A stretch of 64,000 bases of DNA from Stappia sp. (GTDB taxonomy: Bacteria > Pseudomonadota > Alphaproteobacteria > Rhizobiales > Stappiaceae), in assembly GCF_040110915.1 (NCBI RefSeq), contig NZ_CP157793.1, positions 570,939 to 634,938 on the forward strand, read 5' to 3'. Positions within the stretch are counted from its first letter, which is position 1; each line of letters begins with the position of its first letter. The position numbers and the translations under genes were made by a program. The notes under the pieces were generated by a model, which did no database searches, had not been told where the DNA came from, and saw only the letters and a list, made by a program, of their open reading frames with translations. Below, piece by piece: positions 18,522 through 27,881 of this stretch.

Positions 18522-21037
18522 CCCATTGCCTCCCTGACGAGATCGTCGGCAGCCTCTGCCAGAAGCGCTTCCTGCCCGGCTCCGAACACCGGCTCCTTGC
18601 CGATTTCCAGCAGAACCGGAACGGCGAGCGGCGAGACTCGGTCGAGTCGACTATGCGTGATTCGCCCGGAAATTCGGGCGAGAAGTTGCCCCAGACGCGA
18701 GATATCCAGAAGTCCTTGCGCCGCGTCCTGCCAGGTGGCTTCCAGCAGGATGTGATCGGGCTCGTGCCGGCGCAGCACGTCGTAGATCAGATCGGCGGAC
18801 ACGGTGACCTGACGCCCGCTCTTCTCCTGGCCCGGATGGCGGCGTTCGATCAGCCCGGCGATCACCGCGCAGGCGCGGAAGGTGCGCTTCATCAGGCTCG
18901 ATTCGGCCAGCCACGCATCGAGATCGTCGCCCAGCATGTCCTCGTCGAACAGCGCGTCGAGACAAAGCCGCTTCTCGGCGATCATCGCGCCCAGATCCCC
19001 GAGCCCCCATACGGCGAGCGCATAGTCGCTTGCGACGAAGCCAAGCGGCCGCGCGCCGGCGCGCTCCAGCCGCCGGGTCAGCAGCATGCCGAGCGTCTGG
19101 TGGGCGAGCCGCCCGTCGAAGGGATAGCACACGAGGTAATGCTTGTTGGCGCGCGGGAAGGTCTCCACCAGCAGCGTGTCGGTGCCCGGCAGGCGCGAGC
19201 GCAGGCGCTGGATCTCCAGCCACTCGCGCACCTGATCGGGCAGGGCCGACCAGCTTTGCGGGTCGGCGAGCGTGGCGCGCACGCGGCTCGCCAGATAGGT
19301 GGAGAGCGGGAACTTGCCGCCCTGATAGGAGGGGATCTTCGGCGCCTCCGCGCGGGTGCGCGAGACATAGGCCTCGTTTTCCAGGATCGCCTCGAAGCGC
19401 AGGATCTCGCCGGCGAAAAGGAACGTGTCGCCGGGCGCGAGCTGATCCACGAACCATTCCTCGATCTCGCCGAGCACCCGCCCGCCGCGCCCGAGCGGAG
19501 CACGGCGTCCCTGGGCCCTGGAGCGCACGAGCCGCACCTTGAGCATCGGCGCTTCCACGATGGTGCCGACGTTGAGCCGATACTGCTGGGCGATCCTCGG
19601 GTGCGCGAGGCGCAGCCGGCCCTCGCCGTCGTCCTTCAGCCGGGCGAACCGGTCGTAGGTCCTCAGCGCATAGCCGCCGGTCGCGACGAAGGCGACCGCA
19701 CGGTCGAAGGTCGTCCGCTCGAGCGCGCGATAGGGTTCGGCCGAGCGCACCTCGTCGAAAAGCGCGTCCGGATCGAAGGGACCCGCACAGGCGACGCCGA
19801 GCACATGCTGGGCGAGCACGTCGAGCGCGCCGGTGCGCAGCGGCGGCGTGTCCTGCGCGCCCTCGCGCGAGGCGGCGAGCGCGGCCTGACACTCCATCAC
19901 CTCGAAGCGGTTCGCGGGCACGAGGATCGCCTTGCTCGGCTCGTCCATGCGGTGGTTGGCGCGCCCGATGCGCTGCGCCAGCCGGCTCGCCCCCTTCGGC
20001 GCGCCGACGTTGACGACGAGATCCACGTCGCCCCAGTCGATGCCGAGGTCGAGCGAGGAGGTGCACACGATCGCCTTGAGCCGCCCGTCGGCCATCGCCG
20101 CCTCGACCTTGCGCCGCTGTGCCACGTCGAGCGACCCGTGATGCAGCGCGATCGGCAGATTGTCGTCGTTGACGTGCCACAGCGCCTGAAACAGCGCCTC
20201 GGCCTGCGAGCGCGTGTTGACGAAGACGAGCGACAGGCGGTGCGCCTTGACGATCCGGTAGATCTCGGGGATCGCGTAGCGCGCCGAGTGGCCCGACCAG
20301 GGCAGCCGGTCCTCGCTTTCCAGGATCGAGATGTCGGGCACCGCGCCGCCCTTCACGGTGACGCAGTCCGCCAAAGCGCGGGTCTCGCTGTTTGCCGGCT
20401 GGGCGACCAGCCAGGCACGCAGGTCGTCGGGCTCGGCGACCGTCGCCGACAGGCCGATGGCGCGCATGCCCGGCGACAGCCGGCGCAGCGCCGCAAGACC
20501 GAGCGAGAGAAGATCGCCGCGTTTGGAGGTCACCAGCGCGTGCAACTCGTCGAGGATCAGCGTGTCCACATCGGCCAGCATCGCGCGCCCCTGCGCGTCC
20601 GACAGAAGCAGCGCGATCTGCTCCGGTGTCGTCAGCAGGATGTCGGGCGGGCGCTGCTTCTGGCGCTGGCGCTTGTGCGTCGGCGTGTCGCCGGTGCGCG
20701 TCTCGATGCGGATGTCGAGCCCCATCTCGGCGACCGGCGCCTCGAGGTTGCGGGCGATGTCGACGGCCAGCGCCTTCAGCGGCGAGACGTAGAGCGTGTG
20801 CACGCCGCGCCATCCGGCGGATCCCGGGGTCTTGGGCGGACGCTGCGAGAGCGCCACCAGGCTCGGCAGGAAGCCGGCGAGCGTCTTGCCGGCGCCGGTG
20901 GGAGCGATCAGCAGCGCCGACTTGCGGGCCTGGGCCACCTCCAGAAGCTCGAGCTGATGGGCGCGCGGACGCCAGCCGCGGCTGGCGAACCAGTCGCGAA
21001 ATCGCTCGGGCAGGAGAGGGGAAGTGGCGGCGTCCAT
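18518..21037 (-). CDS. Ligase-associated DNA damage response DEXH-box helicase (Lhr-like)
   Basis: The protein is about 839 residues from the ATG; an in-frame GTG nine bases upstream is possible, and neither has a strong ribosome site. Superfamily 2 helicase motifs are present: APTGAGKTLAGFLP (Walker A), ILDELHAL (Walker B), GLSATVAEP and QRIGRANHR. The C-terminal half matches the Lhr/TIGR04121 extension. It should unwind or remodel DNA (or RNA-DNA hybrids) for the neighbouring nucleases and ligase. It reads away from the exonuclease gene across a gap of about 100 nt, so the cassette is two divergent units: helicase-pdeM and exonuclease-NTF2-ligase. Confidence 0.93.
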   Translation of the reverse strand: MDAATSPLLPERFRDWFASRGWRPRAHQLELLEVAQARKSALLIAPTGAGKTLAGFLPSLVALSQRPPKTPGSAGWRGVHTLYVSPLKALAVDIARNLEAPVAEMGLDIRIETRTGDTPTHKRQRQKQRPPDILLTTPEQIALLLSDAQGRAMLADVDTLILDELHALVTSKRGDLLSLGLAALRRLSPGMRAIGLSATVAEPDDLRAWLVAQPANSETRALADCVTVKGGAVPDISILESEDRLPWSGHSARYAIPEIYRIVKAHRLSLVFVNTRSQAEALFQALWHVNDDNLPIALHHGSLDVAQRRKVEAAMADGRLKAIVCTSSLDLGIDWGDVDLVVNVGAPKGASRLAQRIGRANHRMDEPSKAILVPANRFEVMECQAALAASREGAQDTPPLRTGALDVLAQHVLGVACAGPFDPDALFDEVRSAEPYRALERTTFDRAVAFVATGGYALRTYDRFARLKDDGEGRLRLAHPRIAQQYRLNVGTIVEAPMLKVRLVRSRAQGRRAPLGRGGRVLGEIEEWFVDQLAPGDTFLFAGEILRFEAILENEAYVSRTRAEAPKIPSYQGGKFPLSTYLASRVRATLADPQSWSALPDQVREWLEIQRLRSRLPGTDTLLVETFPRANKHYLVCYPFDGRLAHQTLGMLLTRRLERAGARPLGFVASDYALAVWGLGDLGAMIAEKRLCLDALFDEDMLGDDLDAWLAESSLMKRTFRACAVIAGLIERRHPGQEKSGRQVTVSADLIYDVLRRHEPDHILLEATWQDAAQGLLDISRLGQLLARISGRITHSRLDRVSPLAVPVLLEIGKEPVFGAGQEALLAEAADDLVREAMG

Positions 21038-21137
21038 CGCCGCCACAGATAGAGCCTGACGCGGGCCGCGTCGAGATGACGGGGATGGATGGGCGTGCTC
21101 CGTTTCCTTTCGCGCGCCCGCACCCTACATTCGCGCC

Positions 21138-22157
21138 ATGACCTGGGGTGGCGATCTCCTGACCCTGACGCCGGCGGGGCTCTATTGCCCGGCCGCCGAC
21201 GTCCATATCGATCCCGTGCGCCCGGTCGCGCGGGCGCTGATCACGCATGGCCACGCCGATCATGCCCGCGCCGGCCATGGCACGGTGCTCGCCTCGGCCG
21301 AAACGCTGAAGATCATGGCCGTGCGCTACGGCGCGGACTTCGCGGGCGCGACACAGGTCGCGGCACCGGGCGAGGCGATCGCGCTCGGCGGTGTGACGGT
21401 GTCCTTTCATACGGCCGGCCATGTGCTCGGCTCCATGCAGATCCGGCTGGAACACGGCGGCACCCGCGTCGTCGTCTCCGGCGACTACAAGCGCCAGGAG
21501 GACCCGACCTGCGCGCCCTTCGAACTCGTGCCCTGCGACGTCTTCATCACCGAGGCAACCTTCGGACTGCCGGTCTTCCGTCATCCGCCGGCGCAGGAGG
21601 AGATCGCCAGGCTGACGGCGTCGCTCGCCACCTTTCCCGACCGCACGCATCTGGTCGGCGCCTATGCGCTCGGCAAGGCGCAGCGCGTCATCGCCGAATT
21701 GCGCCGCGCCGGCTACGACCGGCCGATCTACCTGCATGGCGCGCTCGACAAGCTGTGCCGGCTCTACGAGGCGGAAGGGGTGGCGCTTGGGCCCCTGGAG
21801 ACGGTCGGGCGGCGCGGCAAGGACCTCGCCGGCGAGATCGTGCTGGCCCCGCCGGGCCAACTGGCCGACCGCTGGGCGCGACGCTTCGGCGATCCCGTCA
21901 CGGCGCTCGCCAGCGGCTGGGTCAGGGTGCGCGCAAGGGCGCGCCAGCGCGGGGCCGAACTGCCGCTCGTGATTTCCGACCATGCCGACTGGGACGATTT
22001 GCGCGCGACCATCCGCGAGACGGGCGCGGGCGAGATCTGGGTCACGCATGGCGCCGAGGAGGCGCTGGTGCATTGGTGTCAAGGCGCGGGGCTCACGGCC
22101 CGGCCGCTCAATCTGATCGGCTATGGCGACGACGGCGAGGCCGAGGACGTCGCCTGA
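21138..22157 (+). CDS. Ligase-associated DNA damage response exonuclease (metallo-beta-lactamase/beta-CASP type)
   Basis: The 339-residue product shows the MBL signature THGHADHARAG, then HTAGHVLGSMQ and VVSGDYKRQEDP, followed by a beta-CASP-like part with ISDHADWDD near the C-terminus. It belongs to TIGR04122, nucleases related to SNM1 and the RNase J/CPSF fold. It probably resects DNA ends before sealing by the ATP-dependent ligase encoded about 500 bases downstream. The start is the ATG about 100 nt from the divergent helicase start. It is followed by a small NTF2-like gene after 49 nt. Confidence 0.92.
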   Translation: MTWGGDLLTLTPAGLYCPAADVHIDPVRPVARALITHGHADHARAGHGTVLASAETLKIMAVRYGADFAGATQVAAPGEAIALGGVTVSFHTAGHVLGSMQIRLEHGGTRVVVSGDYKRQEDPTCAPFELVPCDVFITEATFGLPVFRHPPAQEEIARLTASLATFPDRTHLVGAYALGKAQRVIAELRRAGYDRPIYLHGALDKLCRLYEAEGVALGPLETVGRRGKDLAGEIVLAPPGQLADRWARRFGDPVTALASGWVRVRARARQRGAELPLVISDHADWDDLRATIRETGAGEIWVTHGAEEALVHWCQGAGLTARPLNLIGYGDDGEAEDVA

Positions 22158-22206
22158 CCATAACAGTGGCCATTGCGGTGGCCATCACGGGGGAAGGAGA
22201 GAGACG

Positions 22207-22641
22207 ATGACGGACGAACAGGGCGCGGGGAACGCGATGAACGATGGCGTTGCCGACGACGAGGCGGTCCTCGATGCCGAGGTGCGTGAGCTCTTCGACG
22301 ACTATTGCGCGGGCTTCGACGATTTCGACGCCGACGGGGTCGCGGATTGCTTCGCCTATCCCGCGGTGATCTGGCAATTCGGCAAGGGCAACGTCTTCGC
22401 CGACGACGAGGAGCTTCTGGAGAACATCGAGAAGCTGTTCGACGCCCTCGACAAGGAGGGCGTGGTGCGCTCCGAATACGAGGTGCTGTCGGCGCATGTC
22501 GGCGGGGATACCGGGCTGGTGACGCTTGCCTGGGCCCAGGTCGACGCGGCGGACGAGCCGGTTCTGGAGTTCACCTGCCACTATCACCTGCTGTTCGACG
22601 GCGACACCTGGCGGATCGCGATGATCGTCAACGAGCCCTGA
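22207..22641 (+). CDS. NTF2-like (SnoaL-type) small protein inside the repair cassette
   Basis: A strong GGAAGGAGAG site precedes this ATG, giving 144 residues. The sequence has the NTF2-like pattern: an N-terminal helix (VRELFDDYCAGFDDFDADGV), a YPAVIWQ strand, a helix with ELLENIEKLFDAL, and a terminal antiparallel sheet ending FTCHYHLLFDGDTWRIAMIV. It is very acidic. No catalytic residues can be assigned. It lies 49 nt after the exonuclease and 17 nt before the ligase, so it is almost certainly co-transcribed with both. In the usual form of this cassette I know of no such subunit, so it may be a passenger or a new accessory factor. Confidence 0.75.
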   Translation: MTDEQGAGNAMNDGVADDEAVLDAEVRELFDDYCAGFDDFDADGVADCFAYPAVIWQFGKGNVFADDEELLENIEKLFDALDKEGVVRSEYEVLSAHVGGDTGLVTLAWAQVDAADEPVLEFTCHYHLLFDGDTWRIAMIVNEP

Positions 22642-22658
22642 GCCGGGCGGCGCACCGC

Positions 22659-24350
22659 ATGCAGCGCTTCGCGACCCTTCTCGACCGCCTGTCCTTCGAG
22701 CCGCGCCGCACGGCGAAACTCGCGCTGATGCGCGAGCATTTCGAGACCGTGCCCGACCCGGAACGCGGGCTGGCCCTCGCCGCGCTCACCGGCGGCCTGA
22801 GCTTTCGCCATGCCAAGCCGGCGCTGCTGCGCGCGCTCGTCGCGGACCGGGTGGACGAACATCTCTTCGCGCTGTCCTACGATTTTGTCGGCGACCTGTC
22901 GGAGACGATCGCGCTGATCTGGCCCGCCCCGCAACGCATCGAGGCGGCCCCGCCGCCCGCACTCGCCGATGTGGTGGCGCGTCTTTCCGCCGCCGGGCGG
23001 GCCGAGGTGCCGGCCTTGATCGCCGGCTGGCTCGACGCGCTCGACGAGACCGGGCGCTGGGCGCTCTTGAAGCTTGTGACCGGGGGCTTGCGGGTCGGCG
23101 TGTCCGCCCGGCTCGCCAAGACGGCGGTGGCCGCGCTCGGGCCGCTCGCGCCCGACGACATCGAGGAGGTGTGGCACGGTCTGGAGCCGCCCTATGAGGA
23201 CCTTTTCGCCTGGGCGCAGGGGGCGGGGCCGCGTCCCGTCTCGGTGGACCCGGTGCCCTTCCGCCCGCCGATGCTTGCCCATCCCCTCGAGCCGCGCGAT
23301 CTGGAGACCCTCGACCCGGCCGAATTCGCGGCGGAGTGGAAGTGGGACGGCATCCGCGTACAGGCGGCGGCCGGACGCGAGGTTGGGCGCGAGGCCGGGC
23401 GCGAGGATGGCGGCGCGTTGCGTCGCAGGCTCTACTCGCGCACCGGCGACGACATCTCCGCCACCTTCCCCGACATTCTCGAGGCGCTCGACTTCGAGGC
23501 GGTGATCGACGGCGAACTGCTGGTGGTCACCGACGGCGAGGTGCGCTCCTTCAACGCGCTGCAGCAGCGGCTCAACCGCAAGACCGTCTCGCCGAAACTG
23601 ATGGCGAGCCACCCGGCCGCGATCCGCGCCTACGATCTCCTGGCGCTCGACGGCGAGGATCTGCGCGGCCTTCCCTTTCGCGCCCGCCGGGAGCGGCTGG
23701 AGCGCTTCATCGCCCGGCTCGACACGCCGCGTCTCGACCTGTCGCCGCTGGTGCCGGCCGCCGACTGGGCGGACATCGACGCGGCACGCAACGCGCCCGA
23801 GCGCCTGCACGCCGGTCCCGATGCCCGCGCCATCGAAGGGCTAATGCTCAAACGCTGGGACGCGCCCTATGTCCCGGGCCGGCCCAAGGGGCAGTGGTTC
23901 AAGTGGAAGCGCGACCCCTTCCGCATCGACGCGGTGCTGATGTATGCGCAGCGCGGCCACGGCAAGCGCTCGTCCTTCTATTCCGATTACACCTTCGGCG
24001 TCTGGCGGATGCGGGACGGCGGCGAGGAACTGGTGCCGGTCGGCAAGGCCTATTTCGGCTTCACCGACGAGGAACTGGCCGAGATCGACCGGTTCGTGCG
24101 GGCCAACACGACGAACCGGTTCGGCCCGGTGCGCGAGGTGCGCCACGGGGCGCGGGACGGGCTGGTGCTGGAGATCGCCTTCGAGGGACTGAACCGCTCG
24201 ACGCGGCACAAGTCGGGGCTTGCCATGCGCTTTCCACGCGTCGCGCGGCTGCGCTGGGACAAGCCGGCGGCGGAGGCCGACCGCATCGAAACGCTCGAGG
24301 CGCTGTTGCCGGATGACGAGCCGGCGGCGGGGCGCGCGCCGCGCCGCTGA
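22659..24350 (+). CDS. ATP-dependent DNA ligase (ligase-associated repair type)
   Basis: The ATG (MQRFATLLDRL) gives 563 residues; the longer open frame upstream is antisense-like Arg-rich sequence. An N-terminal ligase domain precedes the nucleotidyltransferase core with the adenylation motif EWKWDGIRVQ (Lys is AMP-linked), VIDGELLV, EGLMLKRWD and WFKWKRDPF. The C-terminal OB domain has the FGVWRM, PVGKAYFGFTD and EIAFEGL elements. Family TIGR04120 seals nicks in the ligase-helicase-exonuclease-phosphoesterase repair group. It may act with the three neighbouring enzymes in double-strand or gap repair under stress. Its low-complexity REVGREAGRED insert near residue 240 is unusual. Confidence 0.93.
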   Translation: MQRFATLLDRLSFEPRRTAKLALMREHFETVPDPERGLALAALTGGLSFRHAKPALLRALVADRVDEHLFALSYDFVGDLSETIALIWPAPQRIEAAPPPALADVVARLSAAGRAEVPALIAGWLDALDETGRWALLKLVTGGLRVGVSARLAKTAVAALGPLAPDDIEEVWHGLEPPYEDLFAWAQGAGPRPVSVDPVPFRPPMLAHPLEPRDLETLDPAEFAAEWKWDGIRVQAAAGREVGREAGREDGGALRRRLYSRTGDDISATFPDILEALDFEAVIDGELLVVTDGEVRSFNALQQRLNRKTVSPKLMASHPAAIRAYDLLALDGEDLRGLPFRARRERLERFIARLDTPRLDLSPLVPAADWADIDAARNAPERLHAGPDARAIEGLMLKRWDAPYVPGRPKGQWFKWKRDPFRIDAVLMYAQRGHGKRSSFYSDYTFGVWRMRDGGEELVPVGKAYFGFTDEELAEIDRFVRANTTNRFGPVREVRHGARDGLVLEIAFEGLNRSTRHKSGLAMRFPRVARLRWDKPAAEADRIETLEALLPDDEPAAGRAPRR

Positions 24351-24478
24351 TCGGCGGCCATGCCGGCGGAGCGCTTTCCCCGCTGCGGGAGGCTCATCGG
24401 GGCTTGATCGTTCGCCCGTCCCGGCGCAGGCTGCCGCCACTTGTCGCACCCTGTCGCAATCAGAGCCGGACCGACCGT

Positions 24479-25099
24479 ATGCAACGCGTCATCGACTATT
24501 ACTACACGCATGCCTCGCCCTGGGCCTATCTCGGCCATGCCGCGCTGCTCGCCCTTGTCGAGCGACATGGCTACGCCGTGCGGTTTCGTCCGGTCTCGCT
24601 GACGACCGTCTTCGCCGAAACGGGCGGTCTTCCGCTGGCGAAGCGCCATCCGGTGCGCCAGGCCTACCGCTTCATCGAGCTGCAGCGCTGGCGCGAGCAG
24701 CGCAATCTTCCGCTCACCCTGAAGCCTGCCTATTTTCCGGTGAAGCCGGATCTCGCGGACCGGGTCGCCGTGGCGCTGGCGCTGGAGGGCGGCCCCGTCG
24801 CCGCCTATTCCGACGCGGTGTTTCGCGCGCTTTGGACGGAGGATCAGGACATCGCCGCCGCGCCCGTGCTCGCCGCGATCCTCAAGCGCCTCGATCTCGA
24901 TGCCGAGGCGGTGCTGGCGCAGGCGGGCGAAAAGCCGGTCGTGGAACGCTACATGGAGAACCAGAGCGATGCGATCGCCGGCGGCGTGTTCGGCTCGCCG
25001 AGCTACGTGCTGAACGGCGAGGTCTTCTGGGGCCAGGACCGGCTCGAGTTGCTGGATGCCGCGCTGGCGAGCGGGCGCGGGCCCTTCACCGTACCCTGA
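24479..25099 (+). CDS. 2-hydroxychromene-2-carboxylate isomerase family protein (DsbA/kappa-GST fold)
   Basis: The 206-residue protein starts MQRVIDYYYTHASPWAYLG, with Ser in the usual active-site position of the HCCA isomerase/kappa GST family instead of CxxC. The C-terminal thioredoxin part has GVFGSPSYVLNGEVFWGQDR, with the cis-Pro after Ser and the family WGQDRL motif. Members isomerise 2-hydroxychromene-2-carboxylate in naphthalene degradation or act as glutathione-dependent isomerases. No aromatic pathway is seen nearby, so the true substrate is unknown. It follows the ligase gene by about 130 nt on the same strand. Confidence 0.87.
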   Translation: MQRVIDYYYTHASPWAYLGHAALLALVERHGYAVRFRPVSLTTVFAETGGLPLAKRHPVRQAYRFIELQRWREQRNLPLTLKPAYFPVKPDLADRVAVALALEGGPVAAYSDAVFRALWTEDQDIAAAPVLAAILKRLDLDAEAVLAQAGEKPVVERYMENQSDAIAGGVFGSPSYVLNGEVFWGQDRLELLDAALASGRGPFTVP

Positions 25100-25207
25100 G
25101 CGCGGCTTGCCGTCGTGCTTCCGCCATCATCGTCGGGCGATAGTGGGAGCGCGGATGGGATGCGCCGGGATGCGGGCGCGACTCCGCCCGCCGAAAAGGA
25201 TTCTGAC

Positions 25208-25789
25208 ATGCGCGGAAACACCATGCGCACAGCGGCCGGAACGGCGAAGATCGCCGTCGCCCTGGCCCTCGCCGCCGGCCTTCTGGGGCTTGCGGAGCCA
25301 GGCGCCGCCGTCGCCCAGACGGAAGATCCGCAGACGGAAGACCGCCCCGAGGTCGATGCCGACCGCTATCTGCTCGCCCCGGCGGGCGAGGTCTATCTGC
25401 GCCTCGACCGGGAAAGCGGACGGGTCGCGGAATGCCGCAAGCGCGGGCAGTCGTGGCGCTGCGTGCCGGTGCCCGACGCGCAGAGGGCGATGGAGGGCGA
25501 GATCGCCCGCCTGAGCGACGAACTGGCGCGGCTGGAGCGGGAAAACGCACGCCTGAACGCGCGTCTCGTCGCGCGGGACGGGGACGGGACGGGCGAGGGT
25601 GACAGCACACCCGGAGCGACCCCGAAGGCGTCCCCCGATCCGACGCCGCGCGCCGAGGGCGAGCCGCGCTTCACGCCGGACGAGGAAGCCGAACTCGACA
25701 AGGCGCTCGACTTCACCGAACGCGCCATGCGCCGCTTCTTCGGAATGATGAAGACGCTGCGGGAAGACTACGAAACCCTCGGCGAATAG
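25208..25789 (+). CDS. Exported protein with coiled coil, function unknown
   Basis: This 193-residue product starts at an ATG with AAAAGGA upstream and has a signal peptide (VALALAAGLLGLAEPGAAVAQ). The mature part has a Cys pair in ECRKRGQSWRC, then a heptad-like segment (EGEIARLSDELARLERENAR), a Thr/Pro/Gly linker and a C-terminal helix rich in Arg, Phe and Met (DFTERAMRRFFGMMKTL). It is probably periplasmic, with a disulfide and a dimerising coiled coil. I do not recognise a named family, although similar small exported proteins are common in Hyphomicrobiales. It is convergent with the thioesterase gene. Confidence 0.75.
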   Translation: MRGNTMRTAAGTAKIAVALALAAGLLGLAEPGAAVAQTEDPQTEDRPEVDADRYLLAPAGEVYLRLDRESGRVAECRKRGQSWRCVPVPDAQRAMEGEIARLSDELARLERENARLNARLVARDGDGTGEGDSTPGATPKASPDPTPRAEGEPRFTPDEEAELDKALDFTERAMRRFFGMMKTLREDYETLGE

Positions 25790-25841
25790 ACCGCCGGCGG
25801 GGCGGCGCGACCGGCCCGCCCGGCTGTTGGTCTCTCTGACG

Positions 25842-26717
25842 TCAGCTCTTGAGCGCGCCGTTGAGGATCGCGGCGCGCACGTCGTCGTCCAGCGGGATCG
25901 CCTTGCGCGTCTTCAGGTCCATCGTCAGCGCCATCACGTCGCACACGGCCGCCAGGCGGTGCGTGCGCGCCTCGAACAGATGGTGGCGGAAGGAAAACGT
26001 CTTGCCGCCCGCGCCGGTGAGCCCGCTCATCGTCACCACCGGATCGCCCGGCTTCAGCGGCCCGTGCCACACCAGCTTCATCTCCACCGCCACCCGGCCG
26101 AGCCCGCGTTCGGTCAGCCAGGCATCGCCCATCGGCGTGGTGTTCCACACATGCGGGGCCGCTTCGGTGAAACACATCAGCGCGAAGGCGTCGTCGGCCC
26201 GCCCGTCCGCACCGGTGTGGCGGGGCAGCACGGTGGCGCGGTGCACGACGCGGGCGCCGGCCTTCTCGATCTGCTGCGCGGTGACGACGCCGTTGCCGTT
26301 GGAGCTGGCGGCGAAGCTGCGCGGCTGCGCCGGATCGGGCATCGGCGCGCTGACGGTCTGGAAGCGGCGGCGCAACTCCTTGGCGACGGCGGTCGCGGGC
26401 GCGTATCCGTCCGTCGCGGTCGCGGCCAGCGCGTCGTCGGCGGCGCGGCGCAGCTCATGCACGACGGTGAGCATATAGGGGCCGTCGAAGGCGACATGCG
26501 AGCGCATCACCAGCGTGTCGCCGGAGTAGAGCTCCTCGTGATAGCGGATGTGGCGCGCCCGCCGTGCCCCGGCGAGCGCGTCGCTCAGCCCGCTCATCAG
26601 GCGGAACTGCCGGTCGGCCTCGTCGAAGCGGGCCAGATAGAACTGCACGTTCAGGTGATCGTTTTCGTCGCATTCCCAGCAATTGACAAAGGAAAAGACT
26701 GTTTCAATGGCGGCCAT
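25842..26717 (-). CDS. Double-hotdog acyl-CoA thioesterase family protein
   Basis: The 291-residue protein has two hotdog-like halves. The first shows VNCWECDENDHLNVQFYLARFDEA, with the Asp-His-Leu-Asn motif typical of 4HBT thioesterases (DxNxHxN-like). The second has VWNTTPMGDAWLTERGLG and VEMKLVWHGPLKPGDPV. It probably hydrolyses acyl-CoA or an acyl thioester in the cytosol. It lies 54 nt downstream of an alpha/beta hydrolase on the same strand, so the two may form an operon of ester/thioester hydrolases. Substrate is unknown. Confidence 0.8.
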   Translation of the reverse strand: MAAIETVFSFVNCWECDENDHLNVQFYLARFDEADRQFRLMSGLSDALAGARRARHIRYHEELYSGDTLVMRSHVAFDGPYMLTVVHELRRAADDALAATATDGYAPATAVAKELRRRFQTVSAPMPDPAQPRSFAASSNGNGVVTAQQIEKAGARVVHRATVLPRHTGADGRADDAFALMCFTEAAPHVWNTTPMGDAWLTERGLGRVAVEMKLVWHGPLKPGDPVVTMSGLTGAGGKTFSFRHHLFEARTHRLAAVCDVMALTMDLKTRKAIPLDDDVRAAILNGALKS

Positions 26718-26771
26718 TTTCGGCTCTCCGGTGTGTCGACGGGGCTTTTTGGGGGGGCGTACCGGACGGCG

Positions 26772-27734
26772 TCAGGCGAGGGTACGGGTCAGGAAGGCAT
26801 CGATCGCGGCATTGCTCGCCCGGGCGATCTCAAGGGGGAAATGCTGAAAGAGGTGGCAGCCTTCGGGCACCACGACAAGCTCGGCCGGGCATCCGGCCGC
26901 CCGCCAGCGCGCGGCCATGAACAAGGTGTCGTCGAGAAGCGGATCGGCGTCGCCCACCACGAAATGCGCGGGCGGCATGCCGGCGAGATCGGCCAGCAGC
27001 GGCGACACGTCCGGATCGGCCGGGTCGGTGCCATGCGCCAGGTAGTGGCGCACGAACTGGTCGATGTCGCGGGAATTCAGGACGAGCTTGCGGGGGCCCC
27101 AGTTGCGGGCGCTCGGCGTCAGCCGCAGATCGAAGCAGCCGCACACGAGGACGGCCGCCGCGAAGGCGTCGGCCGCGCCGTGCCGGTCGCGCAGGCGCAG
27201 CAGCGTCGTCGCGGCAAGATTGGCGCCGGCGCTCTCTCCGCCGATGGCGAAGCGGGTACCGCCGAAGGCGCGCGCGCCCTCCCGAAACAGCCACAGCGCG
27301 GCCGTCTCGCAATCGTCCGGGCCTTGCGGATAGGGATGTTCGGGCGCGAGCCGATACGCCACGGAGACCACCGCGAGCCCGGTGCGCTCGGCGATCTCGG
27401 CCAGCCGCGGATCCTGTTCGTCGGCCGCCCCGAGCGTCCAGCCGCCGCCGTGGAAATGCAGATAAGCGCCGCGCGGCTCCCGCGTTGTCGGGCGCAGGAC
27501 GCGCAAGGGAACCGGCCCGTGCGGTCCTTCGATGCTCAGGGTTTGCGCGTCGGGCGATTTCGGCGGCTGCGGAAAGGGGCCGAGCCCCTCGGCCCGCCGC
27601 TCGCGGATCACCGCCGGCGGATAGGACCATTGATCGGGCAGCATCGACAGCCGCCGCGTCAGATCCTCGTTGAATGCGCGCGCCTCGGCCAAAGCCGCCG
27701 CGTCGCAGTCCAGTCCTCCACCCGATCCAGCCAT
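26772..27734 (-). CDS. Alpha/beta hydrolase, hormone-sensitive lipase (HSL) family esterase
   Basis: The 320-residue protein has the HSL oxyanion motif FHGGGWTLG near residue 80 and the nucleophile elbow GGESAGANLAA with the catalytic Ser. The acid is in VGDADPLLDD and the His in PEGCHLFQHFP, so the triad is complete. No signal peptide is visible, so it should be cytosolic, acting on short acyl esters. It is divergent from yjbQ and shares a short spacer of about 150 nt with it. Confidence 0.88.
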   Translation of the reverse strand: MAGSGGGLDCDAAALAEARAFNEDLTRRLSMLPDQWSYPPAVIRERRAEGLGPFPQPPKSPDAQTLSIEGPHGPVPLRVLRPTTREPRGAYLHFHGGGWTLGAADEQDPRLAEIAERTGLAVVSVAYRLAPEHPYPQGPDDCETAALWLFREGARAFGGTRFAIGGESAGANLAATTLLRLRDRHGAADAFAAAVLVCGCFDLRLTPSARNWGPRKLVLNSRDIDQFVRHYLAHGTDPADPDVSPLLADLAGMPPAHFVVGDADPLLDDTLFMAARWRAAGCPAELVVVPEGCHLFQHFPLEIARASNAAIDAFLTRTLA

Positions 27735-27881
27735 TTCAGGCGACCGCCCCCGTCTTCGCCGCTTCGGAAATAATCCTTTGCGCTCAGGCTAATGGCTGGG
27801 TCAATTTCTGCCAAGTCCCGTCACGCTTGCGTCTGACCTGCGCGATTCGCATAGTTGGCGATCAGGAGGAGAACCGCGACC

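Noticed and set aside
18653..21052. 799-codon plus-strand frame opposite the DEXH helicase
   Set aside because: All helicase motifs are on the minus strand, and the plus-strand product is low complexity.
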